A DNA stretch of 64,000 nucleotides from Reinekea forsetii (GTDB lineage Bacteria > Pseudomonadota > Gammaproteobacteria > Pseudomonadales > Natronospirillaceae). Positions 61,049 to 64,000 of this stretch are shown here, one piece after another. The notes beneath the pieces were generated by a model. The model did no database searches. It was given only the letters and a program-made list of their open reading frames with translations, and was not told the origin of the DNA. The position numbers and the translations under genes are program-made. Location: the NCBI RefSeq assembly GCF_018860385.1, contig NZ_JAHKPH010000008.1, forward strand, positions 203,259 through 267,258. Direction: 5' to 3'. How positions within the stretch are numbered: the stretch's first letter is position 1; the number at the start of each line of letters is the position of its first letter.

Positions 61049-62095
61049 ATGCCTGTTAAGGTTTTGATAGTTGATGATTCATCGTTTTTTAGAAATCAGA
61101 TAAAGGCAATACTTGAAGCGAACCCGCAAATTAAAGTCGTAGGCGAAGCCAGCAATGGCCGCGAAGCTATAGATAAAACCAAATTGCTCAAACCCGATAT
61201 CATCACAATGGATTATGAAATGCCATTGATGGATGGTATCACCTCGGTTCGTCATATCATGAACGAGACACCAACCCCTATTTTAATGTTTTCGTCATTA
61301 ACTCTGAAAGGTGCACGAGTCACCTTAGATGCATTGGAAGCAGGCGCTGTTGACTTCTTGCCAAAATCATACGAAAAAGTGTCGGGGTCAAATTCAAGCT
61401 TACGGCAAATATTAGTTCAGAAAATCCTAACGCTGACAAAACCTGCGGTAAAAATTCCTGCGGCGGCTCCTGCCAACTTGCAAGAGAAAGCCCCGGTAGT
61501 CAAACCCAAAAGTGCGAAGGCAAAAACCTATGCGCAACGATTCGAGATTGTAATGATAGGTACTTCTACAGGGGGGCCAGTGGCATTGCAAAAAGTACTG
61601 ACCCAGTTGCCGGCTAATTATCCTGTACCAATCTTATTAATACAGCATATGCCAGGTACATTCACCGGAGCGTTTGCTGAGCGGCTTAATAATTTATGTA
61701 ATATATCTGTGCAAGAAGCGAAAGATGGCGATTCATTGAAACCTGGCACGGCTTATTTAGCGCCAGGTGGGCAACAAATGATCTTATCGCAAAAAGGTAA
61801 GTTAAAAGTGATGGCAGGCGAAGAACGCTTAAATTATAAGCCTTCTGTCGATCTAACATTTGGCAGCGCCGTGAAATATTATGGCCGTAATGTGTTAGCC
61901 ATTGTATTAACCGGCATGGGAGCTGATGGTCGCGAAGGTGCCCGTTTATTGAAATCGGCCGGAGCCGCCGTTTGGGCGCAAGAAGGCTCTACCTGCGTGA
62001 TCGATGGTATGCCATCTGCGATTGTAAAGGCTAATTTGGCCGATGAAATTATCCCTCTAGAAGACGTCAGTCAACGAATGAAGTCAGTCGTTTAA
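61049..62095 (+). CDS. cheB: Chemotaxis methylesterase/deamidase CheB
   Basis: Removes methyl groups from chemoreceptors, 348 residues. The receiver domain (~1-120) has phospho-acceptor D in ITMDYEMPLMDG near 56. A linker follows, then the esterase domain (~165-345) with the catalytic triad in GTSTGGPVALQKVL (Ser), LIQHMPGTFTGAFA (His) and TGMGADGREGARLL (Asp). It is 18 bp after cheA in the cheYZAB unit. No cheR is present in the window. Confidence 0.95.
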   Translation: MPVKVLIVDDSSFFRNQIKAILEANPQIKVVGEASNGREAIDKTKLLKPDIITMDYEMPLMDGITSVRHIMNETPTPILMFSSLTLKGARVTLDALEAGAVDFLPKSYEKVSGSNSSLRQILVQKILTLTKPAVKIPAAAPANLQEKAPVVKPKSAKAKTYAQRFEIVMIGTSTGGPVALQKVLTQLPANYPVPILLIQHMPGTFTGAFAERLNNLCNISVQEAKDGDSLKPGTAYLAPGGQQMILSQKGKLKVMAGEERLNYKPSVDLTFGSAVKYYGRNVLAIVLTGMGADGREGARLLKSAGAAVWAQEGSTCVIDGMPSAIVKANLADEIIPLEDVSQRMKSVV

Positions 62096-62158
62096 TTATT
62101 CGAGATTTCCTAAAAAAGATCTAGGCTTAAGGCATTCATTTTTAATGTTGAGGTGGCT

Positions 62159-62884
62159 ATGTTTCCAGCATTAGGGCTATTACTGGCCTGGTTAAGTACG
62201 GTTGTTTACCCTTCATTTATTTTAACCTTTGGCCAGCACGGTGCGGGTTTAAGTATGCTTCTGGCATTGTTAGGTGTCTTGTTTATCCGACACGACTTCA
62301 ATCAATTAACGGCCATGTGGCAACAATTTCCAAGTATATTTTGGAAAGAAGCCTTCTCACCCGATCAAACCATTCAAAAATTAACACTTTGGAATCAATT
62401 AGCGAAACAAAAAGGTTATTTAGCGCTAGAGCCTCAGTTAGAAAAAGAGCAAGATGATTACATTAATATCGGACTTCAATATATTATTGATGAAGTAGAT
62501 GAATTAAAATTAACGCGTAGTTTGAATGTAGTCAGTCAGACTCGCCAGGAGAATGGCGAGTATTTAATTTCATTGTTTCATTTTCTTGGTCGCAGCGCTG
62601 TTGGTATTGGCGTTTGTTTCAGTCTTTTTGGTTTATATAGTTTAATTCATAGCGACCAACTAGCTCTCTATTCGTTGGTTATGGTTGCGCCTGTGCTCAT
62701 TTCTTTGGGTTACGGCGTTGGATTATATTGTTTGTTTTTTTATCCATTAGCGTCACGATTAAAAGTTAGGCTGCAAATAAGGCTGCGCCACGATGAAATG
62801 GTGCAAGATGGATTTGTCGCGATAATTCATCAGGAAAACAGCAAGGTTATGGCGCATCGTTTGCAAGAATATTTTAAGAAATAG
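62159..62884 (+). CDS. Degenerate MotA/MotC-like membrane protein
   Basis: About 241 residues from ATG 62159, which follows GAGG. The MotA topology is visible: two N-terminal helices (~2-40), a cytoplasmic loop (QTIQKLTLWNQLAKQKGYLA near 78), two C-terminal helices (~142-165 and ~175-197) and a basic tail. It occupies the motC position of the Pseudomonas cluster. However, the third-helix proline needed for torque in MotA is replaced (context GRSAVGIGVC near 144-153), although the fourth-helix proline remains (YPLASRLK near 194). No motB/motD gene follows. It may be a vestigial or repurposed stator-like protein. Confidence 0.7.
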   Translation: MFPALGLLLAWLSTVVYPSFILTFGQHGAGLSMLLALLGVLFIRHDFNQLTAMWQQFPSIFWKEAFSPDQTIQKLTLWNQLAKQKGYLALEPQLEKEQDDYINIGLQYIIDEVDELKLTRSLNVVSQTRQENGEYLISLFHFLGRSAVGIGVCFSLFGLYSLIHSDQLALYSLVMVAPVLISLGYGVGLYCLFFYPLASRLKVRLQIRLRHDEMVQDGFVAIIHQENSKVMAHRLQEYFKK

Positions 62885-62966
62885 GTAAACTAATGATGTA
62901 ACTAGCCGATAAACCATTAAGAAGAAACGTCTGGTGTCGGCTTTATGAAAAGTTTGAGGGTTTAAT

Positions 62967-63737
62967 ATGCAAGTCTGGTCAGTCGCTAACCAAAAAGGCG
63001 GCGTCGGTAAAACTACCTCTGTAGTGTCCATTGGCGCATTGCTTGCTGAACAAGGCCACCGGGTCTTATTGTTTGATCTTGACCCACAAGGGTCACTGAC
63101 CAGTTATTTTGGCCACAACCCAGATGACATTGCGCACAGTGCCTTTGATTTATTTATGAACAATGGCGAAATTCCTGATGAAGTGTTGAATGAAGTGATT
63201 ATAAAGACCAGTGTTGAAAATATGGACATGATTCCAGCTTCCACGGCATTAGCAACCTTAGAGCGTAACATCAGCCAACAAGAAGGTATGGGGTTGGTCG
63301 TGTCTAAAACACTGGCAAAGTTGTGGGATGATTACGATTTTGCATTAATCGATACTCCGCCATTGTTAGGTGTTTTGCTGATAAATTCATTGGCGGCTTG
63401 TCGAAAGCTGTTGGTTCCAGTTCAAACTGAATTCCTTGCGCTTAAAGGATTAGAGCGAATGGTACATACCATTTCAATGGTCATGAGATCGCAAAAAAGA
63501 GATTTAGATTATCTTGTTATTCCAACGATGTTTGATCGTCGAACTCAGGCTTCCACAAAAACCTTAAAAGCTTTGAGAGAGCAACACGAAGGCCACATTT
63601 GGCATACCGCCATTCCTGTAGACACTCGCCTTCGTGATGCAAGTCGAGAAGGGAAAGCCATTAACCAGTTGGATCGAAATTCTCGCGGTGCGCGGGCCTA
63701 CAGCTTATTGCTTAAAACACTCTTAGAGCCGAAATAA
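62967..63737 (+). CDS. ParA-family ATPase of the chemotaxis cluster (ParC/Soj-like)
   Basis: 256 residues. Deviant Walker A is NQKGGVGKTTSVVSIGALLA near 8-27. The Walker A' block is LLFDLDPQGSLTSYFG near 38-53, and Walker B is DFALIDTPPLLGVLL near 117-131. ParA ATPases in this position position chemotaxis arrays at the pole (ParC of Vibrio) rather than segregate chromosomes. The following gene begins like the CheW-like partner ParP, which supports that role. Confidence 0.88.
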   Translation: MQVWSVANQKGGVGKTTSVVSIGALLAEQGHRVLLFDLDPQGSLTSYFGHNPDDIAHSAFDLFMNNGEIPDEVLNEVIIKTSVENMDMIPASTALATLERNISQQEGMGLVVSKTLAKLWDDYDFALIDTPPLLGVLLINSLAACRKLLVPVQTEFLALKGLERMVHTISMVMRSQKRDLDYLVIPTMFDRRTQASTKTLKALREQHEGHIWHTAIPVDTRLRDASREGKAINQLDRNSRGARAYSLLLKTLLEPK

Positions 63738-63796
63738 ATGATGACCTGGGCTGCAGTAAATATTAAACCCGTTTTTAGCCAAAGGTGTGCTTAGTT

Positions 63797-64000
63797 GTGA
63801 AAGATTCTGCGACTTCAAAGGTGAAAACTAAAACCGCCGTTGTTTCTAATAAATTGGCGGTAATGTCATACCTGGATGAAATGTTGCATGTTGCCACCAG
63901 TACTGCCGAAGAAATGGAAGCAAAATCGGCTGATCCAAAGCCTGTCGTCGTGCCTGAAATAATTCAGCCAGAGCCTGAACCAGAGCCAGAACCAGAGCCA
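63797..64000 (+). CDS. CheW-like/ParP-like protein, N-terminal part (3' end outside window)
   Basis: An open frame runs from GTG 63797 to the window edge (68 residues). It has a basic start, then a segment AVMSYLDEMLHVATSTAEE resembling the N-terminal helix found in CheW-like proteins next to ParC-type ATPases, and then a Pro-Glu repeat (PEPEPEPEP). The CheW domain itself is not in the window. AAAGGTG lies about ten bases before the GTG. Identification rests mostly on context. Confidence 0.6.
   Translation, partial: MKDSATSKVKTKTAVVSNKLAVMSYLDEMLHVATSTAEEMEAKSADPKPVVVPEIIQPEPEPEPEPEP

Noticed and set aside
63738..63794. 18-codon frame between parA and the CheW-like gene
   Set aside because: It starts on the base after the parA stop but has no separate ribosome site and no conserved look; probably spacer.
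63971..64000. Tandem repeat GAGCCTGAACCA at the window end
   Set aside because: Explained by a Pro-Glu repeat in the coding sequence of the CheW-like gene, not an independent repeat element.

Overview
The window is chromosomal DNA of moderate GC content (mid 40s percent, estimated by eye) from a motile, heterotrophic gammaproteobacterium. Several gene neighbourhoods match the Pseudomonas/Oceanospirillales type rather than the enteric type: yciK-ubiG-mtaD-gyrA-pheA-tyrA-cmk-rpsA-ihfB-lapA-lapB, and flhA-flhF-fleN-fliA-cheY-cheZ-cheA-cheB-(motA-like)-parA-cheW-like. A marine Oceanospirillales/Saccharospirillaceae (Reinekea-like) host is my inference. I see no prophage, complete insertion sequence, CRISPR array, rRNA or replication origin.

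Layout. 1-493: tail of an MFS transporter. 0.9-7.0 kb: YejABEF-type peptide ABC operon with the ATPase split into two genes. 7.0-10.5 kb: D-amino-acid catabolic genes dadX, ridA and dadA (minus) divergent from an Lrp-type regulator. 10.6-12.5 kb: biotin ECF importer bioMNY. 12.6-17.3 kb: PhnDCE-type oxyanion importer preceded by two GlpR-like palindromes and followed by a GlpR/DeoR-family regulator. 17.6-19.5 kb: an orphan WYL-domain regulator and a diguanylate cyclase. 19.7-24.7 kb (minus): yciK, ubiG, mtaD and a cytoplasmic histidine kinase whose sensor is a LacI-type ligand-binding domain. 24.9-34.5 kb: gyrA, pheA, tyrA, cmk, rpsA, ihfB, lapA, lapB. 34.5-35.4 kb: tRNA-Glu, tRNA-Gly, a duplicated tRNA tail and a small hypothetical gene. 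35.5-38.8 kb: an orphan periplasmic binding protein, a GTDC1/QTMAN-type glycosyltransferase and a YdgJ-like dehydrogenase. 38.8-45.7 kb: an alpha-galactoside uptake and hydrolysis operon (minus) divergent from glpK. 45.8-51.8 kb: a chemoreceptor, dCMP deaminase, cyclic-nucleotide-binding protein, two tRNA-Glu genes, an OmpA-domain coiled-coil protein and an acyl-CoA synthetase. 52-64 kb: late flagellar and chemotaxis cluster.

How it works together. The transport operons (peptides, biotin, phosphonate-like anions, alpha-galactosides) and the D-alanine and glycerol genes describe a nutrient scavenger. Two operons carry a hairpin terminator directly after the binding-protein gene, which would give excess binding protein over ATPase. 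The motility cluster shows a textbook regulatory order: a sigma-54 -24/-12 element in front of flhA, then fliA, then a consensus sigma-28 promoter in front of cheYZAB.

The most unusual items are the LacI-domain/histidine-kinase fusion, the bacterial GTDC1/QTMAN homologue, the PhnDCE operon under apparent GlpR-like control, a degenerate MotA paralogue with no MotB/MotD partner, repeated acidic motifs in the CheA linker, a duplicated tRNA-Gly tail with an inverted 12-mer, and a long imperfect inverted repeat downstream of rpsA.
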